From Sulfurimonas sp. HSL3-7 (GTDB lineage: Bacteria > Campylobacterota > Campylobacteria > Campylobacterales > Sulfurimonadaceae), in the NCBI RefSeq assembly GCF_039645985.1, contig NZ_CP147919.1, positions 1,798,001 through 1,862,000 on the forward strand: a stretch of DNA of 64,000 nt, read 5' to 3'. Shown in pieces: positions 47,238 through 55,312 of the stretch. Made by a program: the position numbers and the translations under genes. Each line of letters begins with the position of its first letter. The stretch's first letter is position 1. The notes under the pieces are model-generated. The model did not search any database. It was given only the letters and a program-made list of their open reading frames with translations, and was not told where the DNA came from.

Positions 47238-49042
47238 TCTTTCGGCGCAGCCTGGTGGATTGTCATGGCCGGGTAGGCAAAATCCAGATCATTCGCCTTT
47301 AAGATCTCGGCGATCTTAAAGAGCACATCCTCCTTGACCTCCTGCCACTCGCTCCAGATTACCGAACGGCTGAAACAGTAGACCAGAATATCGATACTTG
47401 AACTTCCGAACGCATCGAGATAGACCATAATAAGGCGTTTGATCCCCTTGAGGTCCTCTTTGGAGACCAGTTTCTTCTGACGTTCACTGCTCAAATACTC
47501 GGTCCGTTCCGTCACGATACCCGGATGGTTCTGCAGCATCTCCCTGATCTCCGCTATCGCTTTTTTGATCTTCTCCATATCAGACTCATAGGTCACGCCG
47601 ATCTTCATCTTGATGCGGCGGCCCATGGTCCGCCGGCTCCAGTTCTTGATACCGTTATCGGCGAGTTTATAGTTGGGAATAGCGATCAGGGCGTTGTCAA
47701 AGGTCCGGATCGTCGTCGCCCTCAGACCGATCTCGACGACGGTACCTTCCATATCGTTGACAGCGATCCAGTCCCCCTGTTCAAAAAGGTCTGTCAAAAG
47801 GATGGAGACCGACCCGAAAAAGTTTGCAATCGTATCTTTCGCGGCAAAAGCGACCGCAATACCGCCGATACCAAGACCGGAGAGGATCGCCGTCAGGTTC
47901 ACATTGAGTATTTTCAGGATGATGATCAGCGCTGTCAGCCCCACCAGACCGTTCAGCACTTTCAACCCGAGGTTAACGACCTCGTTTCTAAAAAACTTGT
48001 TGCTGTGCAGCTGCTCCATCTTGACGACAGCGATCGCATTGCCCAGGCGATAGACCAGGAACGAAACCAGGAAGACATAGGCGATGTTATAGAGGGTGAT
48101 GACCCACGAGACATCGCTGAAGCCGGAGTAGACCGTAAAGACCAGTTCGGATGCCAGTATGATGACAAGCACCGTAAAAGGGCGGGTGGTCTGTTCAAAT
48201 ACGTACCAGATATCCTCCTCGTCGCTGCTCACAAAATAGAGCAGGCGCTGCAGGACAAAGACGATGGTCTTGCCCACAACGTATATCACAAAGAGAATCG
48301 CCGTGATGTAGACAAGCTTGGCACTGCTGAGATAGACATAATCCAGATAGGGGTCTACGGCTCTGGCCACATCGGAATCGTTGATGATGACCGCCAGGGA
48401 GAGGATCCCGTAGCGATAGACCGCACCGGCCTTATAGACCTGTTTCGCGTTTTCTATCAATTCGGCACTTAGGGTGTTGTGTATGTTTTGGATATAACGG
48501 TACTCGTCAAGATTCGCCCTGACACTCAGCATTAACGGATCGGGATCGGCTATCTTCGGGATATAAGCATATTTCTGCAGATCGATGGAAGGCTCTTTTT
48601 CATGGCGTTTTTCAATGATCTCCTGCAGCCGCGCCGCAAACGCTTTGTAGGAGTCCAGTTTCACAGCCTGAACGACCTGCTCCATCGTACTCCATATGTT
48701 CTGCTTGAGAGCGAATGTGGCAAGTTTCAGCTCGTCACGCATGATGGCCAGGGTGTTGCCGCGCTGACTGTTCGCCTGGATGCGGCGCTTGAGCCTGAAT
48801 ATCTCGCTGCTGTAGAGGTCCTGCTCTAACCCGCCCTCTTTTTTATCTTTGGTAATGTAATCGACGAAGAACTGGTTGAAGAGCCTGTCCTCTTCTACGA
48901 GGATCTCTTCCAAGGTGTCACTGCTGAGATTCTGATCTTCGAGCTGTCTTTCAAGTTCGATCTGTTGGGTAAAAAAATCGTCAAAAAAGTCGTTGCCAAG
49001 CAGAGAGAGTGTCAAAAGAAGGAGCAAAAGCGTCTGTTTCAT
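47234..49042 (-). CDS. MscS-family mechanosensitive channel, large form
   Basis: I start at the ATG at 49042, which begins a signal peptide (KQTLLLLLLTLSLLG). The 602-residue protein has a long periplasmic helical region with coiled-coil character (about 15-220), then about five membrane helices, ending with the pore helix GIGGIAVAFAAKDTIANFFG and the MscS beta domain (LFEQGDWIAVNDMEGTVVEIGLRATTIRT). These channels release solutes upon osmotic downshift. Its 3' end overlaps the cytochrome gene on the other strand by 4 nt. Confidence 0.92.
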   Translation of the reverse strand: MKQTLLLLLLTLSLLGNDFFDDFFTQQIELERQLEDQNLSSDTLEEILVEEDRLFNQFFVDYITKDKKEGGLEQDLYSSEIFRLKRRIQANSQRGNTLAIMRDELKLATFALKQNIWSTMEQVVQAVKLDSYKAFAARLQEIIEKRHEKEPSIDLQKYAYIPKIADPDPLMLSVRANLDEYRYIQNIHNTLSAELIENAKQVYKAGAVYRYGILSLAVIINDSDVARAVDPYLDYVYLSSAKLVYITAILFVIYVVGKTIVFVLQRLLYFVSSDEEDIWYVFEQTTRPFTVLVIILASELVFTVYSGFSDVSWVITLYNIAYVFLVSFLVYRLGNAIAVVKMEQLHSNKFFRNEVVNLGLKVLNGLVGLTALIIILKILNVNLTAILSGLGIGGIAVAFAAKDTIANFFGSVSILLTDLFEQGDWIAVNDMEGTVVEIGLRATTIRTFDNALIAIPNYKLADNGIKNWSRRTMGRRIKMKIGVTYESDMEKIKKAIAEIREMLQNHPGIVTERTEYLSSERQKKLVSKEDLKGIKRLIMVYLDAFGSSSIDILVYCFSRSVIWSEWQEVKEDVLFKIAEILKANDLDFAYPAMTIHQAAPKD

Positions 49043-49126
49043 AAGAGTACTTCCGATTGTGAGTATCACACATTGTAATCAAGATAACATAAAACTTTGA
49101 AAATGTTCTGCTCTCCTCAACAGAGG

Positions 49127-49798
49127 TCAGCTTTTGGGAAGCCCGAACTTCTGCGTGATCAATTCGCCCTCGTCGTTGAAAAAGAGGTAGTAGAGGTAAT
49201 CTTTTTTGACACTCAGACCGGCCAGGTAGCGCAGTGCCAGGTTGGCCTGCAGCGAAGCGATATGCATGACGATCGGTGCCGCGATGCCGGCCGGGGTCTT
49301 CTGCGTGATCTTGAAGACCTCTTCGAATGAGGCCTCTTCAAAGAAACAGACCTGCCCGTTAAAGGCTTCGACCGAACCGTAGAGCCACGGGGTGTCGACC
49401 GATTTGGCATAGGCGTTGATCGCACCGCGTGTCGGCAGGTTGTCGGTCGCATCGATGATCAGGTCGACCTCGATCCCCATCTTGGCAAAGGTCTCGAAAT
49501 CGCATTCGTGGGCGACCGCTTTGACATAAGGGCAGCGCTCTTCGATGATCCGCGCGTTGATACGGGCTTTGTTCTTCCCCTCGTCGCCGGTTTTGAATGC
49601 GATCTGGCGGTGGATGTTGTGCAGACTCACTTCGTCAAAATCGACCATATGGATCTCGCCGATGCCGGATGCGCCCAGAGCAAAGGCCAGAGAGCTGCCG
49701 AGGCCGCCGCTGCCGATAATGGCGATCTTTTTCTCCTGAAGAGAACGTTGGGTATCTTCGCCCCACAACTGCACCTGTCTATGGAAATATTTCAACAT
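49127..49798 (-). CDS. ThiF/MoeB/HesA-family adenylyltransferase-like protein
   Basis: I start at the ATG at 49798 (LKYFHRQVQLWGED), matching the usual start of the family. The 223-residue protein has the ATP-binding IIGSGGLGSSLAFALGASG, VDFDEVSLHNIHRQI, ATDNLPTRGAINAYA and GSVEAFNGQVCFF. The CxxC pairs that hold zinc in MoeB and ThiF are absent. It probably activates a C-terminal Gly-Gly carrier (ThiS, MoaD or a sulfur carrier), but no carrier gene is nearby, so the partner is unknown. Confidence 0.85.
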   Translation of the reverse strand: MLKYFHRQVQLWGEDTQRSLQEKKIAIIGSGGLGSSLAFALGASGIGEIHMVDFDEVSLHNIHRQIAFKTGDEGKNKARINARIIEERCPYVKAVAHECDFETFAKMGIEVDLIIDATDNLPTRGAINAYAKSVDTPWLYGSVEAFNGQVCFFEEASFEEVFKITQKTPAGIAAPIVMHIASLQANLALRYLAGLSVKKDYLYYLFFNDEGELITQKFGLPKS

Positions 49799-49951
49799 CG
49801 CTTTACACCTTTTTTGCAAGTGGATTAGTGTAGCATGTCTGCTCTAAAATTAGCAGCAATCCTACTCTTTTACTAAAGATTGGGACGCTTTTAAAAAGAT
49901 TTTCCTTTTCATCGGTATAATACGGCTACCAACCAATAAAAGAGTCCCGAC

Positions 49952-50455
49952 GTGAATAAAATATTAGAACTTGTTGATAAGTATATTGTGCCCTTTGTGT
50001 TCGCCAGGAACAACGAGCCCCTGCTTTTTCGCGAACTGCTCAAAGCCAACAAGATGTACGATGACGGTCTGAACCTCGAGGGGAAGATACCCGGCACCCG
50101 CGTCAGGATAGGTCGGAACATCCTTGTCTTTCTGGTCATCTGGCACGTCATCCTGCTGCCGCTGAGCGCCCTCTTTCACAGAGAGCTGGCCAAGATCGAC
50201 TGCCATCTGCTCATCATCGCGGCGGTGATCTTCACCGGCTTCTTCTTCGGCACCTACTCCATCTTCAAGGCGTGGCTTGTTGACCGTGTCTCACTGAAGA
50301 TCATCAAAGAGGCGTGGCATAACCACTATCCGCATTTTGCCTATGAGAAGCACCATCAACAGGTCTCCCGTCTCTACGGCAAAGCGCTTGACAAAGAGCT
50401 GCCTGCCAAAGAGATTCAGCTCTATATTCTCGACCATATGATCGAAGAGGAGTAA
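49952..50455 (+). CDS. Two-helix membrane protein of unknown function
   Basis: The 167-residue protein begins with GTG and has a soluble N-terminus (IVPFVFARNNEPLLFRELL), two membrane helices (about 57-76 and 85-105) and a charged C-terminal helical region with several His and Tyr (HNHYPHFAYEKHHQQ). It has its own upstream region and is followed by the long gene-free repeat array. Family not recognised. Confidence 0.7.
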   Translation: MNKILELVDKYIVPFVFARNNEPLLFRELLKANKMYDDGLNLEGKIPGTRVRIGRNILVFLVIWHVILLPLSALFHRELAKIDCHLLIIAAVIFTGFFFGTYSIFKAWLVDRVSLKIIKEAWHNHYPHFAYEKHHQQVSRLYGKALDKELPAKEIQLYILDHMIEEE

Positions 50456-50550
50456 TCTTCGATCTCAACTTTATATACGCATACTCACTTCCGCCAATAG
50501 ATATTCTTTCTCTTTTTAGACTTTTTTAATTACTTCATATCGCTAGAGAT

Positions 50551-50975
50551 GCTACTTTTTTCTTTGCGTGCACAAAGAAAAACCTAGCGGAAAAAAGAAA
50601 GTGCAATACCCTCCGGCCAGAAGTTACTGCTCAAACTTTGACTTTCATCTCTGACGCACAAAAAATACAGACTTCATTGATAATACAAAATCAAATGAGA
50701 GTCTGTTACTGCCCACAATGAGCCAAAGCCGAATTGAAAAGCGTCAGCTTTTAAATTAAAAATAGATGCGTCACCGCTTGGCTCTTTTTCGAAAAATCTG
50801 CAGAGCGAGCCGGAGGTATATTACTTCCGTTAAGAAAACGCATTGAACGTAGTGACCCATGCGTTTTTAGGATGGAATATATCGTAGGCTTGGTACCCGA
50901 CAGCCTGTCGGGCTCGAAGCCGTTTCGAGAGCTTTTTTGCTTACTTTTTTTGCGGCGTAAAAAAGTAAGAGAGAA
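50551..50975. repeat. Hairpin-module array, copy 1
   Basis: Blocks in order: A hairpin (50551-50600, arms TTTTTCTTTG/CAAAGAAAAA), a CCCTCCGGCCAGAAGTTACTG spacer of the array type, a truncated C block near 50650, B block (50715-50818, AAAAGC/GCTTTT inside GAGCCAA/TTGGCTC), D palindrome (CCCGACAGCCTGTCGGG, 50896-50912), and E hairpin (50936-50970, arms CTTACTTTTTT/AAAAAAGTAAG). There is no credible open frame in this stretch. Confidence 0.75.
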
Positions 50976-51059
50976 GTCAGGAATATTTGTTATTTCTAAC
51001 AATTTCACAACATTGTTGCAAGTCTACCTTCTTCTTTTAATGCTTTTTAATAGTAGTAA

Positions 51060-51206
51060 TGTCACTTTTTTCTTTTGCGTGCCCAAAAGAAGAAGTAACC
51101 AAAAAAGAAAAGGGCAAGAACCTGACGGATACCGTTACTGCTAGAACTTTTACTTGTCAACAAATGGCATTCCGTCACTTCTGCCGGAATTAATGCCATG
51201 ACGCAT
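51060..51206. repeat. Hairpin-module array, copy 2 (partial)
   Basis: This copy holds only block A (arms TTCTTTTG/CAAAAGAA) and block C (51161-51206). In block C ATTCCG pairs with CGGAAT, and an outer ATGGCATT pairs with AATGCCAT. Blocks B, D and E are missing; the next copy begins at 51346. Confidence 0.7.
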
Positions 51207-51345
51207 ATTGAAATACAACCATTACTGAAAATACAAAATTGGATAAAGGAAAGAGTGTAGGAGACAAAAGTCATTCGTTCCTACATCTTCGCCACAATAC
51301 ATCTAAGCTAAACAACTTCTTTTGAATGAGTTTTGATAGCTAGTA

Positions 51346-51893
51346 TGTCACTTTTTTCTCTGCTCATCCAGAGAAAAACCTGACGGAAAAAAGAGAAGAT
51401 GATACCCTCCGGCCAAAAGTCACTGCTAGAACTTTCACCTCTCTCCCGATGGCATTCCGTCACTTCTGCCGGAATTAATGTTCTGACGTGTAAAAAGCAC
51501 AAACTTCAATGAAAAATTAAAATTGCGAGAAAGTCCATCACTCTGCACAAGAAGGCGAAGCCGCATTGTGAAAAGCGTCGGCTTTTAAAGTCAAATCAAT
51601 GCGTCACCGTTTGGCTCTTTTCACAACATCTGCAGAGTGAGCTGGAACTCTATTTTACTCGTTAAGAAAATCACGCTGTCTGAGCTAGGGAGTGCCAAAG
51701 GCGTTAAAAAAAGGCAAATTTCTTTGCGTTTTTTAGCCGACGCGCCAAACCGTTATGCGAAGCATCGGTGCGGCAGTTTTTAGGAAGGAGCGAGTGTAAA
51801 GAAGGTACCCGACAGCGTGTCGGGCTGTGACCAAAGGAAATGCCCTCGGGTAAAGCCGATTCGAGAGCTTTTTTGCTTACTTTTTTTGCGGCG
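51346..51893. repeat. Hairpin-module array, copy 3
   Basis: The order is A (arms TTTTTCTCTG/CAGAGAAAAA), C (51448-51490), B (51545-51650, AAAAGC/GCTTTT inside CGCATTG/CAATGCG), D (CCCGACAGCGTGTCGGG at about 51808-51824) and the left half of E (to 51893). E lacks its right arm because other sequence (51894-51985) follows. There is extra sequence of about 120 bp between B and D compared with copy 1. Confidence 0.75.
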
Positions 51894-51985
51894 ACACAGC
51901 GCTAAAGCGCCGCACAGGGCGGAACTTAAAGAGCTAAAGCTCTATGCAGGGTGACACTAAATGTCACATCGTAAAATTCCGCATC
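51894..51985. other. Cluster of three small hairpins inside copy 3
   Basis: GCG-CTAAAG-CGC (within 51899-51910), GAG-CTAAAG-CTC (51931-51942) and GTGACA-CTAAA-TGTCAC (51951-51967) share a CTAAA loop. GCGGAA (51918-51923) pairs with TTCCGC (51977-51982), enclosing the last two hairpins as in a branched RNA. CAGGG follows the first two hairpins at like spacing. Confidence 0.6.
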
Positions 51986-52090
51986 GTGAAAAAAGAAAGA
52001 GTATGATCGATAAAGCTCATGATCTTTGGCATCTCCGCCTCAATAAATCTGAGCAGCACAACTTCTTTTGAATATTTTTTGATAGCAGGG

Positions 52091-52555
52091 ATGTCACTTT
52101 TCTTTCTTGCTAGCTCAAGAAAGAAACCTGACGGAAAAGAAAGAAGAGCTATACCCTTCGGCCAAAATTCACTGCCAAAACTTTCACCTTTCAACAGATG
52201 GCATTCCGTCACTTCTGCCGGAATTAATCTCCGGACGCATCACAACATCAACTTCTTTGACATTTTAAATTGTGTAAAAATTTTGATGTTCCGTACAATG
52301 AGGCGTAGCCGAATTGAAAAGCATCAGCTTTTAATTTCAAATCAATGCGTCACCGCTTAGCTCTTTTCGTGGCATCTGCAGCGTTGACTGTAAGGAGAGA
52401 AGGAGCGTTAAAAAAACGGCAATGTTTGACCGTAGGGAGTTTTGTCGTTTTTAGCGAGTGAAGGACTGAAAGGAAAGCAGTCGGCAGCTAGCCGACCGCG
52501 AAGCCGTCACGAGAGCTTTTTCGTTTCCTTTTTTGCGACGTAAAAAGGAAAGAGT
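52091..52555. repeat. Hairpin-module array, copy 4
   Basis: The order is A (arms TTTCTTTCTTG/CAAGAAAGAAA), C (52196-52240), B (52296-52392, AAAAGC/GCTTTT), D as a different palindrome (GTCGGCAGCTAGCCGAC, about 52481-52497) and E (arms TTTCCTTTTT/AAAAAGGAAA, about 52520-52552). Arm sequences differ from the other copies yet remain complementary. truD ends 70 bp farther on. Confidence 0.75.
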
Positions 52556-52622
52556 ATGGTTAATAAAAGTTAATTGTTCAACAAACTTCAAAGACACAAT
52601 ATAAGTCTTTACCCCTTAAATC

Positions 52623-53771
52623 CTAATACTCATCATCGTAATCATCCGGATCATCGAACCGGAAAGAAGCAGACTTCTTCGTTTTCTTAGGCTCGTGCAC
52701 GCCCTCTATATCCCGGTTGGCGAGGTTCTCCAGAAGCACGGTGGCGTAGGAGCCTTTCGGCAGTGCGAAAGAGAGCTCATAGACGCTCTCTTTTTTGAGG
52801 TACTTCGACTTTATCTCCTTGGGGTAGACCCAGGCGACGCGGCGTTCGCCGGCCATCGTCACCTCGTCATCGTCATGACGTGCTTCGATCGCACCGGCCG
52901 CGCCGCGCGAGCGCCACACCTTGTTACCTACCAGCAGTCCCGTCGGTTGAAGCTTGCGCTCTTTGTAGGGCTTTTTAACCGACTGGAGGTCGGTGACATT
53001 GACCCATTTGCCACTTTGAACGTCGAGCATGATCTCGCCCGGAAGCACCTTGAAGATGGAGGACTGCCCCTGAAGCTGTTTGACCTCTTCGGTCGAAAGC
53101 CCCCACTTCTTCTCAAAGAGATCCAGGTCCATGTAGTCCAGATCGCGGCAGAGACGGACCCGTTCGTCCAGCCAGTCGTTGAAAAGGTAGGACTGGTAGG
53201 CATTGGTCATCAGCTTGTTCAGACGGCGGTCGCGGAAGACCTTGGAGCCGTGCGCCGCCTCTTTGGACTTCTCGAAGTGGTCTTCGTCCTGCCCGAAACG
53301 CTGGTACCCGAAGTAGTTCGGCATCCCCTGACGGACGATCTCCTGAAGCACCTCATCGAGCTTCTCGGCACTTTTCGGCGTCACGTCGTGAAGGCGGATC
53401 TTGAAGCGGTTCCCTTTGAGGTCACCGATGTTGAGCTTCTCTTTATGGAGGAACGAGTCGAGTATCTCTATCTGCGGGTGCTTGAACTTCGCAAAATACT
53501 TCTCATACGAGGCCGGCATCGAGATGTACTGCGTGGTCGTCGCGTACTTGTCCTTCAATCCCGCGTAGGAGATGTTGTGGAACTTAGTCTGCTCCTCCAG
53601 AACGGCGATCATCTCCATAGTGGACATGTCGGTCTTTTTGATGTGCAGATGCAGGTAATTGCCTCTTTTGCCCTCTTCGTAAAGGGGGATCTCATCGACG
53701 ATGAAATCCTCGCGGGTCGGTTTAAAGCTGAATGTCACGGGATTATGGTTCTGTATGTATTTGCGTTTCAT
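52623..53771 (-). CDS. truD: tRNA pseudouridine(13) synthase TruD
   Basis: TruD converts U13 of certain tRNAs to pseudouridine. I start at the ATG at 53771 (KRKYIQNHNPVTFSFKPTREDF); 30 more codons are open upstream but lie in promoter-like sequence. The 382 residues have REDFIVDEIPLYEEG, the catalytic Asp in YAGLKDKYATTTQ, LKGNRFKIRLH and NYFGYQRFGQDEDHF. The C-terminus is acidic (DDPDDYDDEY). It is monocistronic. Confidence 0.95.
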   Translation of the reverse strand: MKRKYIQNHNPVTFSFKPTREDFIVDEIPLYEEGKRGNYLHLHIKKTDMSTMEMIAVLEEQTKFHNISYAGLKDKYATTTQYISMPASYEKYFAKFKHPQIEILDSFLHKEKLNIGDLKGNRFKIRLHDVTPKSAEKLDEVLQEIVRQGMPNYFGYQRFGQDEDHFEKSKEAAHGSKVFRDRRLNKLMTNAYQSYLFNDWLDERVRLCRDLDYMDLDLFEKKWGLSTEEVKQLQGQSSIFKVLPGEIMLDVQSGKWVNVTDLQSVKKPYKERKLQPTGLLVGNKVWRSRGAAGAIEARHDDDEVTMAGERRVAWVYPKEIKSKYLKKESVYELSFALPKGSYATVLLENLANRDIEGVHEPKKTKKSASFRFDDPDDYDDEY

Positions 53772-54119
53772 GGGCGTATTATATCTTTTATTTCCACTGT
53801 ACTGTCTGCGATGAAAACATGAGGTTGTCAACCCTTTTTTCTTCCAATGATCATCTTTCAAATACCGGACAAAATGTACGGATATTGTCTAAATCGGCAA
53901 ATATCCCTACACTTTGTCAAGATATTGGCCTTAAAACCAATATTTAGACATTAAAAATGATTATCTTATCAGTGAAAATATCAATTACAATATAGAAATA
54001 TTGCATCTTGACAAATATTTTAAAATACAAGAACATATTTTTTGTTAGATATTGAGGAGATATCAGGTTAAAAGCTATACCATGTCAGATATTAAATAGT
54101 TATATAAAAAGGAGAAATC
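53772..54119. other. AT-rich gap with nested inverted repeats
   Basis: I see no gene. TGTCTAAAT (53886-53894) pairs with ATTTAGACA (53942-53950), ATATTGG with CCAATAT (53922-53943), and GACAAA with TTTGTC (about 53868-53918). A TTGACA at 54008-54013 could be a -35. AAGGAG at about 54109-54114 serves the next gene. AT content rises sharply from here to about 56100. Confidence 0.5.
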
Positions 54120-55229
54120 GTGAAATATACAGCTATGATTGCCCTATTAGCCATGATGCTATTTTCGGGATGTGCACGTTTGAACTCAATAGCACGTGAT
54201 TTTAATGTTAATGATGGGAATGGCCAGCTCATTGATGCCAAGCAACGAGCTATTATTGTTGTTCAAAATGAGAGCAACAGAACAGTGGTATGTTCAGAGC
54301 CCAGTCCAGACGCATTATCTGCCTATGCCATGCAGTTGGCATTGGAAGGGAAAATTCCTGAACAAGCTGCATTAAAATTGGCTACATCGTCACAAGAAGG
54401 AACTTCCTTCATTGGGCTTCGTACACAAAGTATTCAGCTGCTTCGTGATGCAATGTATCGGAACTGTGAAGCATATGCGAACGGTGCACTTGATAAGGCA
54501 CAATATGGTATTGCAGCTAGAAGATATCAGCGAAGTATGATCGCTTTATTAGCTATTGAACAATTAACTGGAACTGTACGAGTGCCACCAGTAACAATTA
54601 CAACTGTAGGTACTACAGAAGTCGCAAAATCTATTAGCGAAATGCAAGCAGAAGTTGACACCATTCAAAAAGAAATTGATAAACTCACGGAAGAAATCAA
54701 ACAGGTAGAAGATACAAATACTACTGGGAAGACTGACGATGAGATTAATATTCTAAAAACCAAACAAGCTGAGCTTGAAAACCAAAAATTTAGTAGAGAA
54801 CTAAATAAGAAAGCCATAAATGAAGGTATGGCAAATGCGCGAGGTTTAATTACAACAGGTCAAACCAGTGCTATGGTTGTTGGGGATAGTATTATTCATA
54901 GAAGTGACGATCATATCAACGAAGTTGCCAGTACAGTTTATAAAATTTTTGAAAATATAAATGAGGCTGATGATTTCACACAAATATGTTTATCGTACTT
55001 GGCACATAACAAAAATATCAACAATTCTTTTGTACAAATTTGTACAAATCGTCTTCAAGAAGTCACTAATGCAGTTAAGATAAAAATACAAGCATCAGAT
55101 GCTTTACTTAACGAAAATATTAGAATGCTTTCCGACCAGAATTGTACAAAACAAGAAAAGGCTAGGGAAAGTTTAGAACAGCTTTTAAATAACGATTTCC
55201 TAAACGATGTAGTAAGAATCAAAAAATAA
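54120..55229 (+). CDS. Lipoprotein with central coiled coil, in AT-rich region
   Basis: The start is GTG with AAGGAG upstream. The 369-residue protein has a lipoprotein signal (MIALLAMMLFSGC, Cys18). The domain up to about 165 has RAIIVVQNESNRTVVCSEPSPDALSAYA, and a coiled coil spans about 178-235 (EMQAEVDTIQKEIDKLTEEI). A C-terminal helical part with several Cys follows. Base composition is much more AT-rich than neighbours, which suggests recent transfer. It ends just before an attC-like site, so it may be, or lie beside, an integron cassette. I do not recognise the family. Confidence 0.75.
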   Translation: MKYTAMIALLAMMLFSGCARLNSIARDFNVNDGNGQLIDAKQRAIIVVQNESNRTVVCSEPSPDALSAYAMQLALEGKIPEQAALKLATSSQEGTSFIGLRTQSIQLLRDAMYRNCEAYANGALDKAQYGIAARRYQRSMIALLAIEQLTGTVRVPPVTITTVGTTEVAKSISEMQAEVDTIQKEIDKLTEEIKQVEDTNTTGKTDDEINILKTKQAELENQKFSRELNKKAINEGMANARGLITTGQTSAMVVGDSIIHRSDDHINEVASTVYKIFENINEADDFTQICLSYLAHNKNINNSFVQICTNRLQEVTNAVKIKIQASDALLNENIRMLSDQNCTKQEKARESLEQLLNNDFLNDVVRIKK

Positions 55230-55233
55230 TATT

Positions 55234-55299
55234 ACAAAACTGTGGAGCCTATCAAAAATCAGCGGGCGGCTTTTTGACTGCTCATTTTAAACGTTATCA
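55234..55299 (+). other. attC-like recombination site 1
   Basis: The site opens with ACAAAAC and closes with GTTATCA, with partly complementary arms between (GAGC...GCTC, TCAAAAA/TTTTTGA, AGC/GCT). The last 23 bases before the junction are nearly identical to those of site 2 (TGCTCATTTTAAACGTT in both). The expected crossover is between G55293 and T55294. Match to integron attC structure is by eye. Confidence 0.55.
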
Positions 55300-55312
55300 T
55301 GAAAGCAATATA

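Noticed and set aside
50751-52360. Short open frames across the repeat array (for example 50872-51144, 51062-51274, 51308-51502, 51964-52212).
   Set aside because: They repeat only because the DNA repeats, start at random points in the modules, and consist of low-complexity Phe/Lys/Arg runs from the poly-T/poly-A hairpin arms.
50540-52560. CRISPR-like or retron-like locus.
   Set aside because: No repeat-spacer regularity, no reverse transcriptase and no cas gene; blocks are hairpins at uneven spacing.
54040-54100. GTTAGAT (about 54043) or GTTATAT (about 54093) as the left border of a first cassette.
   Set aside because: GTTAGAT fits the GTTRRRY consensus, but neither pairs with the ACAAAAC box of attC-like site 1 and no hairpin precedes them.
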